Shown here: positions 50,740 through 63,932 of the stretch, piece by piece | Position numbering within the stretch: the stretch's first letter is position 1 | Layout: each line of letters starts with the position of its first letter | Assembly: GCA_027886175.1 (NCBI GenBank) | Contig: JAJNNQ010000075.1 | Span: 3,451,001 to 3,515,000 of the forward strand | DNA length: 64,000 nt | Source: Phylloscopus collybita | Lineage: Eukaryota; Chordata; Aves; Passeriformes; Phylloscopidae | Direction: 5' to 3' | Notes under the pieces: generated by a model | The model's input: the letters and a program-made list of their open reading frames with translations, nothing else | What the model was told of the DNA's origin: nothing | The model's database searches: none | Translations under genes and position numbers: made by a program

Positions 50740-51160
50740 TTCCTTAGAAATTTGACCCTGACAGTCCAGATGGTTTCCAGGCCATCTCTGCCCATTTATT
50801 CAGTCCCTAACTTCATCAATTTGTCTGTGATGTTGCTGTCATAAGGGACAGTGTTGAAAGTCTTGAAGTGAAGAGAAATGGCAGCTCTTCATCTGCCAAA
50901 CCTGTATTTTAATCAAAGAAGCTCATTAGGTTGATCAGGCATCTTTCATAAATCCTTGCTGACAATTGCTCATCACCTTATTGTTCTCATTTGTTCAGAA
51001 ATGGCTTCCAGTGTTGTTACTTCCATCACTGTGTCAGTAACAGAGGTGAGGGTGACCAGCCTTAGTCATCCAGACCCTCCCCTCTTCAAGTTCCATTTGC
51101 TTTCTTGCAGCTGTCAGGAACTCCCCCATTTGCCAGGGCAGCCTGTGAAATGATGTATAG
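50740..51160 (-). mobile_element. CR1 LINE ORF2-region remnant, minus strand
   Basis: Unlike the other copies, this comes from the coding body of the LINE. Reverse-strand landmarks are AGGGACAGTGTTGAAAGTCT, GAAGCTCATTAGGTTGATCA, CCTTGCTGACAATTGCTCAT and CTTGCAGCTGTCAGGAACTC, all in the order of CR1 reverse-transcriptase sequence. Stops and indels show that it is dead. The small frames here are antisense or broken element sequence. Confidence 0.75.
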
Positions 51161-54100
51161 TTAAGAAACTTGCCCTGGTTGCAGAACATTGTTTTTCTGG
51201 GAGTGTGTATATGGAAAGAGGAAAAAGGAGAAGAGAGAGGTAGAAGAAAAGAAGTTTCAATATAGAGAATTGAGAGTAGTATTAAAAAAAAAATCAGGAC
51301 ATAAACCAGGCGTATTTGGAATGATGTGGTACCCATGGTATCTGCTCTAGACTGATTTTATATTCAAAGAAAGTGAAATTTGATGTATTGGTCACTTAAT
51401 GGGACTATTGCATGTGGAGGCAGGGAGTAAGATTTGATGATGTGAAAGGTTCTTCAAGTCCCCTGTCCCATGCCCCTATGAATCTTAACAAGGTGGATCA
51501 ATAAAGTCTGACACTTGAAAATAAACAAAAAAATCGGCAGTTCAGCACATTCCCTGATCATTTCCTGTAGTTCTTGCTCCCATGGTTTTGGAGACATCCA
51601 CACTGCTGTGAGGATTGTTCTTGCTTATTCCTGGGCAGTCATCTCAAAGTGGAAGAATTCCAGTAATCAAGGGTGCATCATATGAAAATGTACCACTTGA
51701 ATGTATAGTCTCTAAGATACTTTTCTTTGTTTTAATTAATTGTTCATTTAAAACAAACGGGAATTTTTTTATCTGTGTCCTTAGAAATTGATATTACAAG
51801 TGGTGTCTTTAGGAATTAATGCTGTTTGGAGGGATGAGGGTACTTTTCCTAGGGAAAATTGTTCTACTTCTTTTTGCAAGTGGCAGAAAAAGCTGTGGCT
51901 GCTCCACCCTGGGTAACCTGAAATATCCTAAATTACAGTTATGCAGTTCAGCTTTGAATGAAATCAGCTGCACATACTCTTCGTTCTTTTAGATTGTGTA
52001 TGTGATTTTATTCCTAGTTTGGAAAGTTTGTTTTAGAAATAACAAGATGATATTTATTTTCTCGCTGAGGATGATGGACAAGGAAATTGAGCCTCAGTGT
52101 CATGTGGGCACCTGGTGACAGCCCTCAGCCAGGTTTACCACGGAGAGATTTGTCAGTTTTCCAGAGAGATGGCTAATCTGTGTAGTTAAGGGTGCAAGGA
52201 GTGGGCATCATTCCATGCTTTATTTTAAACATAACTAACAGTTGGCATTCTCCTTAAAAAAAAAAAAAATAAATGGGCAAGTTAGAGAGCTTTTGGCCAA
52301 AATATAAAAGAAGAAAACCTTAAAAATTCTGAAGGGTTTATTTTTTTGGTGGGGGAAGGGACACCTTGGACAGAAACTGTTGAATCCGAACTATGGATTT
52401 TTGTTGGTACAATATCAGAGGAATTGCAGCGGAACTTAGAGCTCTGTACTACATGCTGTCAAAAAATAAATAACTTGTAGTAATGTTTTGCTTGGAACAG
52501 GATGCTTATGTACTCTGAGAAGATGTTTACCTGTTTTGGTGTCAAAGGAATACAGAGTAGAAATGATTCCTTGTGGGTTCTGTACCATTAAATATGGATG
52601 GATAAATTAAAAATGGGTGGATATGCAGGACCTGGCAGTTCACACTCAGCTGAGGCATTCCATGAGTGAGGAAGGTTCATTTCATTCTGTACAGCCACAT
52701 GGATGTTCTTGCTGGCAAACTGGCTGGTGGTGGTTATGCAGAAACAGCTGGAGGGATGTTGGCAAGGGTTATCCAAATTATGTACTTGGAGATCTGAATT
52801 AAAATTTTGTCTGGATTCTTTCGAAGTTACAAAACTGGGACATTGTGTGGTTGCACATTTTAAAAGAAATTTTTAAGGGTTTTTGATAAGTGGTTAGGAG
52901 TTTTGGGATTGTTTTTTTACACTTTTGTTGTAGGAGGGTTCTTTGGTTTGTAAAAGTTTTTGTATAGGCAAGGTAGGGGATGTATATCTGCTAAGAGTGA
53001 TTGGAGAATTCATCTATCTTCTTTTACAGGAGAAAAAACAAATCCAGAAACAGAGCCAGCCTCGCACATGGAGGGCAGTGTGCTATAATCAGGGCATCAG
53101 GATATTGGGAATGAGATTCTGCTGCTCCTTTACAGCACAAAACCTTCAGTGGCAGTCACTGAAAGTGTCTTGTTCTGGTGCAGAATTACTTAAGGAGAAG
53201 ATGAAATTTGGCAAACTGAAGAGTCCAATAATCATGGTTCCTAAATACGTGTTCCTTAGTCTGTTCTGCTGCTGCCCATGATGCATTCAGTGTTTTTATA
53301 CAACTCTTCCACTGAAAGTGCAGCTTCTGTGAATTTCTGTAACCCTTTGCTGTAGTGTTGGAGTGTGTTACTACCCAGGGTCTTCATAGCAACAGCTATG
53401 GAGTAAAGGAAGGGTGGGGATAACAGTGTGACTGAAAGAATCTGAATATCAAGCTGGATCTTGTGTAGTTGGCTTATACAAGATGTTAGTTATTAGTGTG
53501 TGTTTTGTTCTGCAAGACCTGGGAGTGGCTTGGGATCTTCTCCCAAAATACACATGAGCTTGTTTGAAGAGGAACATCACTGACTACAGTGAACCAAGAG
53601 GAAAAACATTGCATGGTGAACTTAAATCAACTATTTTGTTGTAAGTTACGCCTAAAATGACCATAAATAAAGGATTATATGATCTTTCCTTTATTTTTAC
53701 ATCCTTGACTGGTCTTAATGTAAAGTTTGAACGCTCTCCTTGTGTCCTTAGCTCATAACTTATTTGTGCAGCGAGAGACTGGGAAAAGGAAGTAATAACA
53801 AAAGTTGATGCTTATGACTCACCCCCTTCCCTTTTTTATTTTCAGAAGAAAATATTAAATTAATATTTAAAATAGAACATATTTAAGAAAATACCCCATC
53901 ACCTCATGATAGGTGGGCTGTGTCTCGCGGGCCTTTCCCTGGGGATCACTAATTTGAATATGAAAAACTGCAAAAAATTATTTATCAGATATAAAGCTGA
54001 TGTTCTTCAGGTTTTCACCCTTCAGGAAGGGTGAAACTTAACTACAACAAAGTCTGTTCTTGTAGCAAGTACATTTTTCTTCAGGACTTTACTCTGATGA

Positions 54101-54551
54101 AGGGTCAGGATAACAGAAGAGGTCTATTAAATGCCTGTGCGTCCATTACTGGACTGGAATTGCACTTGAGATGGATGTGAAACTTCTTAAGAAATTCTTA
54201 CATTGTTTAACTCTGGCACAAAGATGTTTTCCAGATTATATCTTCGTGCACTAATTATTCCTTTAAGAAGGTTCTTAAAAAATCTTTAAAGTTTTTAGTT
54301 ATTGTCCATTCAGATGACTTACTGGAATGGTTTCACATGGTTTGATTTTTTTTTTTTCCCATGGCAATCTGGGAGAGTTATCTGTGGTAACTCTTTTTGT
54401 GAAAGGCTTAATACAGAGAAATACTGGAACTGTGTTTCCAGGATTAATAGACTTTATGTTGTGATTCATTTTGTCATCACATGTCTTAGTGGAGCAAATT
54501 TTCATGGATTTGAAGAGCAGCTGAACTTATCTCTGATCTCCACTACAGATC
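51161..54551. other. Probable intron, one odd open frame
   Basis: AT-rich DNA. The longest frame (52943-53281, 112 codons) is commented on in the findings. Nothing else is recognised. Confidence 0.45.
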
Positions 54552-54757
54552 TCTTCTCTGTGGTGACCAGTGACAGGACCCAAGGGAATGGCCTGAAGCT
54601 GTGTCAGGGGAGGTTTAGGCTGGATATAGGAAAAGATTCATCACCCAGCTCCCAGGCACATGGTTGGATTGTTGGGGTTGTCCTGTACTGGGCCAGGAGT
54701 TGGGCTTGGTGATCCTTGTGGGGCCCTTCCAACTCAGGGTATTTTATGACACTAAGG
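54552..54757 (+). mobile_element. CR1 LINE fragment, plus strand
   Basis: Plus-strand CR1 3' end with an internal gap: GGTGACCAGTGACAGGACCC, then GGGAGGTTTAGGCTGGATAT, then CTTGTGGGGCCCTTCCAACT and the tail GGGTATTTTATGACACT. Confidence 0.9.
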
Positions 54758-57700
54758 AAAGGTTAGAATGCTACTTAGGCTTTTAGTCCCAGTAAAAATT
54801 ATTGATGAGCATTGAAATTCTTGCTGACTGTTTCCTGATCATCCATGTGCCCTCCAGGAGGTAGAGTGAAAGGTATTATTGAAACTTGAGGCTTTGCAAC
54901 AGGGAAGGGTGAGGAAGCCAAATGACACAGGTGTTAGAGGTAGTGACTACCACTGAGGTTCTGGAAACATCAGTAACATAATTATTGGGATATTTATATA
55001 GAACTTCTAAAAGTAGAGAATTAAGTAGAAATTTTAAGGACAGTGATCAGGCTTTGTCTAATGACCTGTGTCCTCCAAAACTTGAGGGGTGAAGGAATTC
55101 TGTCTTACCAAGGCAGACGTGATTTAAGTCATTCCTTGAAGATATTTAAGCTATTAAGATGACAGTTTCACATCATCTTCCACAATTTAAAAAATACTAC
55201 TATGCATTGATTTCAGGGTCTTTGAACTTTGCTACTCCCAGTTTAGGTTATGACACTTCCTCATGTCTGTATGGCAGGACAACGTTTCTATTCTTCCTCT
55301 TTGTGCAGTCACTGGTATTTTTTTGTCCTGGTCTCATGTTCACTTAAAAGCTTTAGTACTGAGTCTTGAAATGCATCAAATGGGATTGTGAAGAGCAGTA
55401 CCAGAGGTTTTTTGGAAGCTGTGCTCTGCAGCTCAGAACTGCACAAGAGAGGAGCTCTTGGCCCTGTCAGATGCTGTTACATGCTGACAATGTTGGGCCT
55501 GTGATGTTTGGTAAAGTAGGTCATTCAGGCTGCCATCAGAAAGAGGGATTTTTTTTGGTTTTTTGATGTTTTGTTTATCATCTGAAGACATAGGATACTT
55601 AGTTAACATCCCTTCCTCAGATCTGAAGAAGGGCTGTGACAACCATCTCTTTCCCAGCTGTGTCAGTTGGTTTTTGTACATCTTGGTCTTGCCTACTTTC
55701 ATTTTTATATCAGCATTCTTGCACATCTATTTTCAGCTTCACCAAAGCCTTTTGTGCTGAAGATGTCAAGTCACTGGGTAAAGCTTACTACACTTAAAGG
55801 TCAGCTGAGTTTGGTGCTACAGAGCAGAGGCTGAATTGGTCTGCTCATCAGTTTACTGCTATGAACATGTGCAGAGAGGGGATATGTGCTGCCTTTGACA
55901 CACTGAATGCTGTTCCATCCTGTAGCAGCTGGTTATCCCCACTGACTTGAGCTGCATTTGGTGGTGAGCTCCTGGAAGCCTTTTTTGAAACGATGCAACA
56001 AGTTCTTATGTTTCAAAGCTCTTTGATACCACTCCACAGGCATTTTCCTAGGTAAACAGAACTTGTTCAGCAGAACTGTGCAGTCCTGTGTAATTGGAAG
56101 AGCAAATGAGGCTATTTAAGGTGGTGGATTTTGCATTGAATAAAAGATTTTGTGTTAGCTGAGGATGACCTTTGATTCTCTGCAACAGCGTAAAATGACT
56201 GCCTGAGGAGCTGCTCCTTGGAAGTTTATTGCTGGTCTCATGAAGCAGCAATTTAGCTGGAAGCTCCTGTAAAGTGAATGTCCCTTCTTGGTACGAAATA
56301 GGAAGAAGTGTTGATTAAAGTGAATAGGAATTGAATTTTCTGTGGCTTAGAGGCTCAGCTGTATCTGGTCTGTATTTAGAGGTTCTCCCAAACAAAGCAT
56401 CAAACTATATTTTGGAATTTTTCAATCCAAATTTTGCTTATTACAGAGGGAAAAGGAGATTTGTGCCTATTTATCAATATTTTCTTATTTTTTTAAATAT
56501 GCTTTTCTTTGCTTGATAGCTCAGGCAGTGAATTTGCTTGGTAATACAGCAGCCTTAATGTTTGTGTTATAAAACTTTAAAAAGATGTTCTGTAAAAATT
56601 AATAATTAATTTTTAATTTTCTGCTTTCTTAGACTTGAAGGGTATCAGCACTGGCTTGTTGATTTATTCTGTGACTCTGGAATTTTGAACTTAAATAGCT
56701 CTTTGTTTTAACCTATAAGAGTTTATTTATACATAAGGGATTTATGCTATGCTCATCCTTCACTAAGAAATACGATATGAACTGTTCTACCAGTGTGTTT
56801 TCATGTATAAATGGAATAATACTGCGTTATTGTGATGTCATGGATTGCTGTTTTATTCAGTTTGTAATTGCATTTAATAACTTGGGAGTCTGAGGAGTTG
56901 CTGATGTTGTATCTGTGGTTTATGTAACACTGGGAGTCAGGTTCAGCTTTTTTCTAGAAAGATGCTTGCAACTAACAGGTGTTCTGATGAGCTGTTATTT
57001 TAACTTCGTGTTTGGCATCTGGAAGAGAAGCAGGACAAGGAAGACATGTTCAGGTGACACCATTTCTGGTAAATAACTGGGCCCTGTGTGGCTGGACAGC
57101 TTTCTTACTTTGTTTATTTGGTTTTTAGACAGATGAGAGAGAAAGCAGCTGAGATACAATGAGACACTGAAGAGATTTGCTGACCCACAAGCAACTTCAT
57201 TTTCCTGTATCCCTCTTAGAAGATGTGGCTAATTATTTCTAGATTACCCCTGAATTGATAAAGGTGGATTTTAAGAAACCATCTGTTAGGTGAACCGATT
57301 CACTCATGGATCTCTTCCACTGAACAAAAGTAATACTCATAGAATGCAGTTCCTTTAAACAGCATCAAAGGGCTGAGGTCCTTCCCCTTCAGATACCTTC
57401 TACCATGTTTACCTCATAAATGGAAGGTTTTTGCCATAAAAAAGGGAAGTTTTATAAGGTCAGGAAAGGTTCTGATGACCATTTGGATTGCTTTGTCTCA
57501 CTCCTCCAGTCACTCCACGTTGGAGGCTGAAGATCTGCAATGCAAACTGAAGCACAGTGAATCTGTCACAGACCAAAATGATCAGATTTTATTTTGCAGT
57601 AAAATAAGGAATAGCATGTGTAAGGTTCATTTTTTCTCTTTTTTACACCTCTTCTCTCCAGGTCTGCATGAAGCAGATTTTAGCTTTAAGCAGTGGAATA

Positions 57701-59585
57701 GTGAATGAACTTCTCAAAGATGTTTTGAGGATAGAAATGGTTTTGTTGGGTGGGTTTTTTTGTAAATAGCCTAGAACAAGAAGTAGAGATTTTGGATCAG
57801 CATCCTGAGAAAGGAGTAATTTTAAACCTTTTTCAACTTTCATAGCATTGACTACCCTTCTCTTCAGTAAAGCCTTCAAAAAGTAAATGGAAGGAAGTGG
57901 GAGAAGATGAGCAGCTTAGTCCACCCACAAGGAAATCTGCTACAACTTTCGTGCCTGAAAACTAATACAACCCATATGGGTTTAAAAAATGGCTAGTCTT
58001 TATTTATGGAATAATAAAAATAAAGTTAACTTAGTTGCCCTTTTAACATCTGTTGTCTTAACAGCAAAGGCTGGGAAGCTGCATTGCTGTCTGCTCTGCT
58101 GCACAGCATTCACAGGAACCCTTGGGAAGGGGAGGTATGGGAAACCTCACTAACACTGCATTCCTCCTGCTCTCTCCCAACACCCTGATCTGTTTTGCTT
58201 CCCACCTCACTACTACCAGTAGGTTAGGATTTGAAAATAAAACCAGTGAATTCTGTCAACTACTATTTTAAAAAGTAGATCCTATGACCATAAGGGTAAA
58301 CAGGTGATCATGGTTCAGAAGGTCACAAAGTGTTGTTTAAAACTTGGTACTTTATGGATATACCCAAGGTTATCCTACTATTAAGCTCACCAAGTGGGGA
58401 AATATAACAATAAATTGAGTATTGGACTGACTTTTTGCCAGAAGAATGTCTTAAGCAGAGATCCTCAGCAGTTTATATTCTAGAATGAGTTTATATAAGT
58501 GCTCTCTTTCTTCTTCAGGAGAAAAATGGCCTAATGTAGTCTGGAGCATGGAATTAAGAGTTCGCTCATGTTGCAAAGTCGAAAATGAATTCATGGAGGT
58601 GATGCTGCTTCTCAGTTGTGCTGAATCATTTCTGTTGAAAAACCGGGCTTGGATTTTGACACTTTTAAGTAAAATAAAATTTTTCTTTCAGTTCTGCCTG
58701 TCAAAATGCTCATAGTTAAATAAGGAAGACCATGTCTGGTGGCAGGATAATGATGATGGAGCTTCTCGGTCTCCAGAGACCCCTGGAGGTCCTGGAGCCC
58801 ATCACCCTGTTCTCCTCTGCCCTTTGGCAAAGGGAGTTCAGGAGGAGACTGGGCTAGAGAAGGTGTGGGTGGAGCAGAAAGGGGCTACTTGGGGGCAAGG
58901 ATGAAGATTTAGAGACCAGGTAATCCAAGGCAGATTTCCAAAACAGCCTTAGCAGACCTGAGTTTAGAGTAAGGCAGAGGCCAGGAGTTGTTGTTTTGGA
59001 TTTTTTATAATGCACCATTTTCCAGTAGTTCCTGTGAAGAAAGACGATGTTTGTTTGACTTGGGCTAAGAAGAAGCTTAAGGTAGATAATACTTTCCACT
59101 CTTAAATAATGCATACACCCAAAGAATAATTAGAACATTTAGAAAAATCTCACACGAAGAACTAACTTGAGGTAATGAAGATGAATGAAGGTTATAGTAC
59201 AGTTACAGTGTCTGGACAGCATGTTTGGGGAATTCTGGAGACTAACACGGAAAAGCAAATTGATTAGGATGCAGAGATGGTCACTTGATCAACAAACGTG
59301 TTTTAATTTTTAGAGCGTTCATCAGGCACTCTCAGTGTACGGGCTGCAATTGTCACGGTAGAAAGCATTTGTGGCTTTACCAAAAAAGTCCTGCACTTGC
59401 TCTGAGGGTAAATTTTGAAAACTTTATCAGCAAGATGAATGCAATGAATTCTTCCATCTCCTACATGAATATGCAGATCTCCTTCAAAACAATGCCTTTG
59501 TTCTTCAGCTTCTAGTAATTACTAGAGTGATAATCGGTAGCCCATGAAGTGGCTAAGACTATAAATTATTGAGTCCAAAATAATA
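54758..59585. other. Probable intron, nothing recognised
   Basis: Nearly 5 kb of AT-rich non-coding DNA with no CR1, LTR or exon that I can support. Confidence 0.5.
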
Positions 59586-60020
59586 ATAAGCATCACTATT
59601 ATTATTGCAGAATGGTTTAGGTCGGAATGGACCTTCAGGATCATCTGCTTCCCACTGCCCTGTTATGGACACAGTCATCTTATACTGGACCAGGTTGCTC
59701 AAAGCTCCATCCAACCTGGCCTTGAATATTTACAGGGATGGGTATCCATGATTTCTCTGGATGCGTCTCACCATCCTCATATTGAAGAATATTTTCCTAA
59801 TACTTAAACACATATTCTTTCAGCTCAAAGCTATTTCTCCTTGTCTTACCACCATGTGCCCTTGTCAAAAATCCCTCTCCAGGTACTGGAAGGGGGCTCT
59901 AAGGTCTCTCTGGAGCTTCTCCAGGCTGACCATTCCCCACTCTCTCATCCTTATCCAGAGCAGAGGTGCCTCCAGCCCTTATGCTGATGTCATTGCTGTG
60001 CTCTGGGCTGTAGCTCTTTA
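59586..60020 (-). mobile_element. CR1 LINE fragment, minus strand (long)
   Basis: About 435 bp of reverse-complement CR1. The tail region is GCAGAATGGTTTAGGTCGGA. It then runs through CAACCTGGCCTTGAATATTT, AGCTATTTCTCCTTGTCTTA and CTGGAGCTTCTCCAGGCTGA to about 60020. The plus-strand frame 59761-60021 is an antisense read of the element. Confidence 0.92.
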
Positions 60021-61000
60021 ATTTTTGTTTTAACAAGTGAATGGGCCATTCTTTTCTCCCTTGGAGATCTCTGCTGCTGTTCTGTTCATCTGACGGCTGA
60101 GGTGTTGCAGAAGAGGAACTGAAAAGCAAATTTCTGTTCTGCTTTCCAACGCTGCTCTGGTACCGATCTGTCTGTTTGCTTCACAGTTTCCAAATCCTGA
60201 TTTCAGTTTGGTTTCTCCAAGTTCAGTGGAACTTGGACAAGTATTCCCTGTTTGGTTGTGTCCTGGTCCCCTTCGTAACAATGCTCCAGCTTGCCCAGCC
60301 AGTTTGATCAAAATTTCATGAATGGAGATATTAACTGATGTGAAAAAAAATTAGTTGAATAGCAGAGAGTTGTTCCTAATGATGCCATTTACTGAGGGAG
60401 GAAATGTGGTCACTTCAGTGCTGATGAGATCTCCAGGGCAGCCCCAGGAGCTCTGGCTCTGGACATAACTGTGGAGAAAGCCGAGGTTTGCCATGTTGTC
60501 TGATGGGCCTTTTAGATCTTTATTTTTTTGATAAACTTGAGTGGAAAAAAAATGGACCACCTTTTATTTGTCTCACAATTATAAAAAACCAAAACCCTGT
60601 TGTTCCCCAAAGCTTTGTGGTTCTTGAAGGCAACATCAATAGGAGACAAGCTCATCACCACCACGAAAATTAAAAAAAACTGAATACCTTGATATGATTA
60701 AAAAAATGCTTCTGACTTTTTTCCTCTCCTCTTTCTTTCCAAAAGCTGATGCTGATAATCAGTAGTACTTAAAAGCAGGCTGAAATTGAGCAACCAAAAT
60801 CATAGTCACAGCAGAAGAGTCTTAACTTGAATTTCCTTGGGGCAAAATGCCATTTCTTAGCTGACCTTGGCCCGTCTGTTGTTATTGGGGTAGTCTGAGC
60901 TTTTTTTCTGGTGAGAATGAGTGCTTCAGGAAAATGGCCAATGCTTCTACATATTCTTAGTAAAAACTTAATAATTCTTTTCTTTGTAATATTTTTTTAG
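60021..61000. other. Probable intron, nothing recognised
   Basis: No supported exon. Low-complexity A-rich patches occur around 60546 and 60670. It ends in the acceptor of the next exon-like segment. Confidence 0.45.
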
Positions 61001-61064
61001 GCTTTTCTTTGATAGCTGTTATCATCATTGCTTACACAGAGACTACTATGCAGATACTATCACT
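61001..61064 (+). other. Candidate 64-nt exon
   Basis: A T-rich tract and ATTTTTTTAG (AG at 60999-61000) precede 64 nt that end at donor GTGAGT (61065). Two of three frames are open. One encodes a hydrophobic run (FSLIAVIIIAY) and the other a Cys/His-containing peptide. Neither survives past the next candidate exon at 61423, so coding is unlikely if that exon is used. The clustering of two good splice-bounded segments within 460 bp is the main support. Confidence 0.4.
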
Positions 61065-61422
61065 GTGAGTCAGCAAACGCATCTTGCACAAGAAGAACCA
61101 ATGCTCCTGTTCCACAGCCCTAATTTCTGACAGATGTTTCTTACCTCAGTAAATGGTATAATCTGATTGGCATTACTTAAAACAGATCACTTGACATAAA
61201 TGCTACTCAGGTACCTACTTGATGAGCAGTATTTATAAAGTGTTGTAAATACTCAATATTAAGTATACTGGAGATGTATTTAATTTCTCAAGTTTGTTTT
61301 CTTACTTTGTGCTATGTCTGCTGTGCCATCCTTACCTGCCTTCCTCCCTGCAACTTGGAATTTTGGGGTTTATGAATATCTTCAAAACATAAATTTTGTG
61401 CTTTTGGCCTTTTTTTGTGCAG

Positions 61423-61460
61423 AAAAAGATGATCATGTTACTTGAAAGAAGAGAATGAGC
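61423..61460 (+). other. Candidate 38-nt exon
   Basis: A strong pyrimidine tract (CTTTTGGCCTTTTTTTGTGCAG, AG at 61421-61422) leads into a 38-nt segment ending at donor GTAAGT (61461). It contains stop codons in the two frames left open upstream. It therefore fits a 5' leader or lncRNA exon, or a terminating exon. Confidence 0.35.
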
Positions 61461-62039
61461 GTAAGTCTACTGTGTACTTCTAACAATAACAGATAGATAG
61501 TAAGGTTTTTTTTAAAAAGCATCACAGAAGTGCTTGGTTTAAGTGAGTGTAGAGTGTAAAGAGTGTAAAATGCTGGATAGCTTCTAAAATTGAATTCAAA
61601 AAATTCTTATGCTGTGAAGTACTTAGTTTTCACCTTCATTTTGTAGTCTAATACAAAAACAAGAAGGTATGTCCTTGAGAAGAATGAATATAATACTGGT
61701 ATTATATGAGCAGGCAGTATCTCTTGACACTTGGATTGATAATCTGTATTAACCTCATCTGTTAAAAGTGTAAAGAATACAGAGTCCACAGATTCTGTTT
61801 ATTAAAAGTCTCCTTGGCAATGCACTTACCAATTGATATTTAAAGGGTTTTGTTTTCATGAATAAAATTTAATTTAGACCTTCCCCTTTTTACTTCTTGA
61901 TGGTTTTTTATCTGTTTTTTGGGAAAACACTTTCTTCTTATGGAAGAAACACATTTTTTAAAATATGTTTTACACCCTAGAGCACAGATCAAACCAACTT
62001 AAAGGAAAACTGAAGAAGTATCTGCAGTTTCCTTTTTCT
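61461..62039. other. Probable intron, nothing recognised
   Basis: AT-rich, no exon supported. Confidence 0.45.
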
Positions 62040-62110
62040 AAGGAAACAAGTCTGACTTGCTCAAGGTCACTAAGGAAGCCCATGGCAGAGCTGGATGTGT
62101 AAAAGCAGCT
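62040..62110 (+). repeat. MIR-like SINE core remnant
   Basis: GACTTGCTCAAGGTCACTAA followed by CCCATGGCAGAGCTGGATGT closely follows the MIR/CORE-SINE core ('gacttgcccaaggtcac...agtggcagagctggga'). It is an ancient shared amniote repeat. Confidence 0.7.
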
Positions 62111-63390
62111 TTCCTGCCCTGCCAGCTGCAGTGTGAACCAGAGGCATTGAGCCTGCCTGTGCCCCTTCTGTGCCCACACAACTACAATAATTGGGGGTTT
62201 AAATATTACTGTAGCATGTTTTGCTTTAGTATTGAAGGTAAATATAATCGACCTTGTCACTAGAAGCGTTTGTGTGTCTGTGTAGCACTGAGGGGCTTGG
62301 AAAACTTTGTGGTGGGGGGAGGAAGGCACCCAGGCATGTCTTCAGTTCCCTTTGGCTTTCTTCAGCCCCAGAAAGAGCTTTGTGCCTGAGCAGTGATGCA
62401 GAACATCTGATGGGCCTGGTTGTGGCCTAATCTCGCTCTCTTTTTTTTTTTTTTTTTTTTTCCAGTGAATATTTTTTCTCGTTTAAATAGAGAAGCAGAC
62501 AATACTTAAATGCAGTTGCTGCTTCCTTTCTTCTTTTTTTCTTTTTATCGAGAATTTTGACATACACCACTAATTCTGCAAGGCCAGTCAGTGTACTGAG
62601 AAATGAGATGGCAGTAAAGAATAGTAATTAAACATATGCTGTAGACAAGTGCATGCTGCTACAAGTAGGCAGATAGGTTAAGTTGAAGGCTGCTGGCTTT
62701 AGATTAATTCCCTTTTGGTTCTAGTCTTGGATAAGCCTTACGCCTTACTGCTGAGGGCTGGGAGTGAGAAGAGATTACCGTGGAATATGTAAAGAGCTTT
62801 AATGATGTGTGAGTCTTGTTCCTGTTGATTTTAATACGTATTCTAGCTGAATCAGTTATTTATAATTTTTGTGAAATACTTTGCTGTGAGTAAAATGGGT
62901 ATTTGCATTATATCCATATACACATTGTGCCTGGATGTGTGATTATTATAAACATAGGCTTTTGCGGTGTTTATACTCGCCGTTTTAAAAGAGAACTGTT
63001 TGTAAGCAGTTTTGATGTTAGGTGCTGCAAAGTTAAGAAGAAACAAACGTGCACCATCTGGGGTGAATGTTCGTGATGACCTTTGCCTTTTGATGAGAAA
63101 TCAGTCAAGAAGCCCCGGGTTTAGAGGGGGCTGAATGTGGCACTAAGGACTGGCGTGGGCAGCGATATTCATTCTTCAGGGCAAAGCAGCACTGCCAGGG
63201 TTCTTCCATCAATAATCTCATGGAGTGAGACAAGTGCTGCTGGAGGGTGTGACCCCAATTCCTGCTGAAGTTTGGGGAAGTTCTCCAGCGCTTATAGGGA
63301 AGTTCCCATGCTTTTAGAGGGAAGTTTTGCGCTTTCAGGATACCTGGCGCTTGTGTCGATAAGCGGACACATCAAATGTGTAAAAGCGAT
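62111..63390. other. Non-coding stretch before second CpG island
   Basis: Contains a T run ending in CCAG (about 62442-62465) that mimics an acceptor but has no matching donor. Around 63077-63090 is TGATGACCTTTGCCTTTTGA, which includes a TGACCTTTGCC half resembling a DR1 nuclear-receptor site. That is speculative. Confidence 0.4.
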
Positions 63391-63696
63391 GGCAAAACGC
63401 GGGTGCGGCAGGGGAAGGGGCGGTGCCGGGCAGCCGGGAACAGGAACATCGGCGGCGAAGCGAGGCCGGTCCGCAGCCGGGCCGGGCGGCATTTCCAGCG
63501 CTCTGTCTTTTGCGCAGAGGGTGAACCGGAGACTGCCGGGCGCGGGCAGCAGACGGGGATTAGCATATTAATGGGAGCCGGGTAATCGCCTCCCGCCCCT
63601 GCCCGCCCTCCTCCGCAGGGCTCACTCCGCCTCGGCACCGCTCCCGGAGAGGAGGAGGAGGTCGAGGAGGTGGATGATGCTCCGGGGCGGGGGGAG

Positions 63697-63783
63697 ATGA
63701 AGCAGCGGCGCGGCTTCCCCGCTGCGGAGCGCGCTGGAGCCCCGGGCGGGCCGGGGGACCGCGCTCCCCCCGCAGCCAGGTGA
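63697..63783 (+). CDS. Possible short leader peptide or coding start (tentative)
   Basis: ATG at 63697 has a G at -3 and opens 28 codons (MKQRRGFPAAERAGAPGGPG...) to a TGA at 63781-63783. A donor-like CAG|GTGAAG sits at 63780, so the frame would cross that splice site if it is used. The residues are mostly Ala/Gly/Pro/Arg, as any frame in such GC-rich DNA would give. It could be an upstream frame in a 5' leader, a true N-terminus, or chance. No family is recognised. Confidence 0.15.
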   Translation: MKQRRGFPAAERAGAPGGPGDRAPPAAR

Positions 63784-63932
63784 AGCCGCACCGCCCCGGG
63801 GAGGGCCGGGGCTCCCTCCTCTGCCCGGGATCCGGCACGTCCAGGCGGCTCCAGCCTCCCCCCGCAAGAGCCCGGAGCGCTGAATCGGGACATTGTGTGC
63901 CGGAGCTGGCCGGCGTCGAGCACGCTCTGTGT

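Noticed and set aside
61001..61064. Cys/His spacing in one frame suggested a zinc-binding motif
   Set aside because: The segment is only 64 nt, the spacing fits no family I know, and the other frame is equally open.
62442..62470. Long T tract ending in CCAG, an ideal-looking acceptor
   Set aside because: No donor follows at exon-like distance and frames close quickly. A simple T run is enough to explain it.
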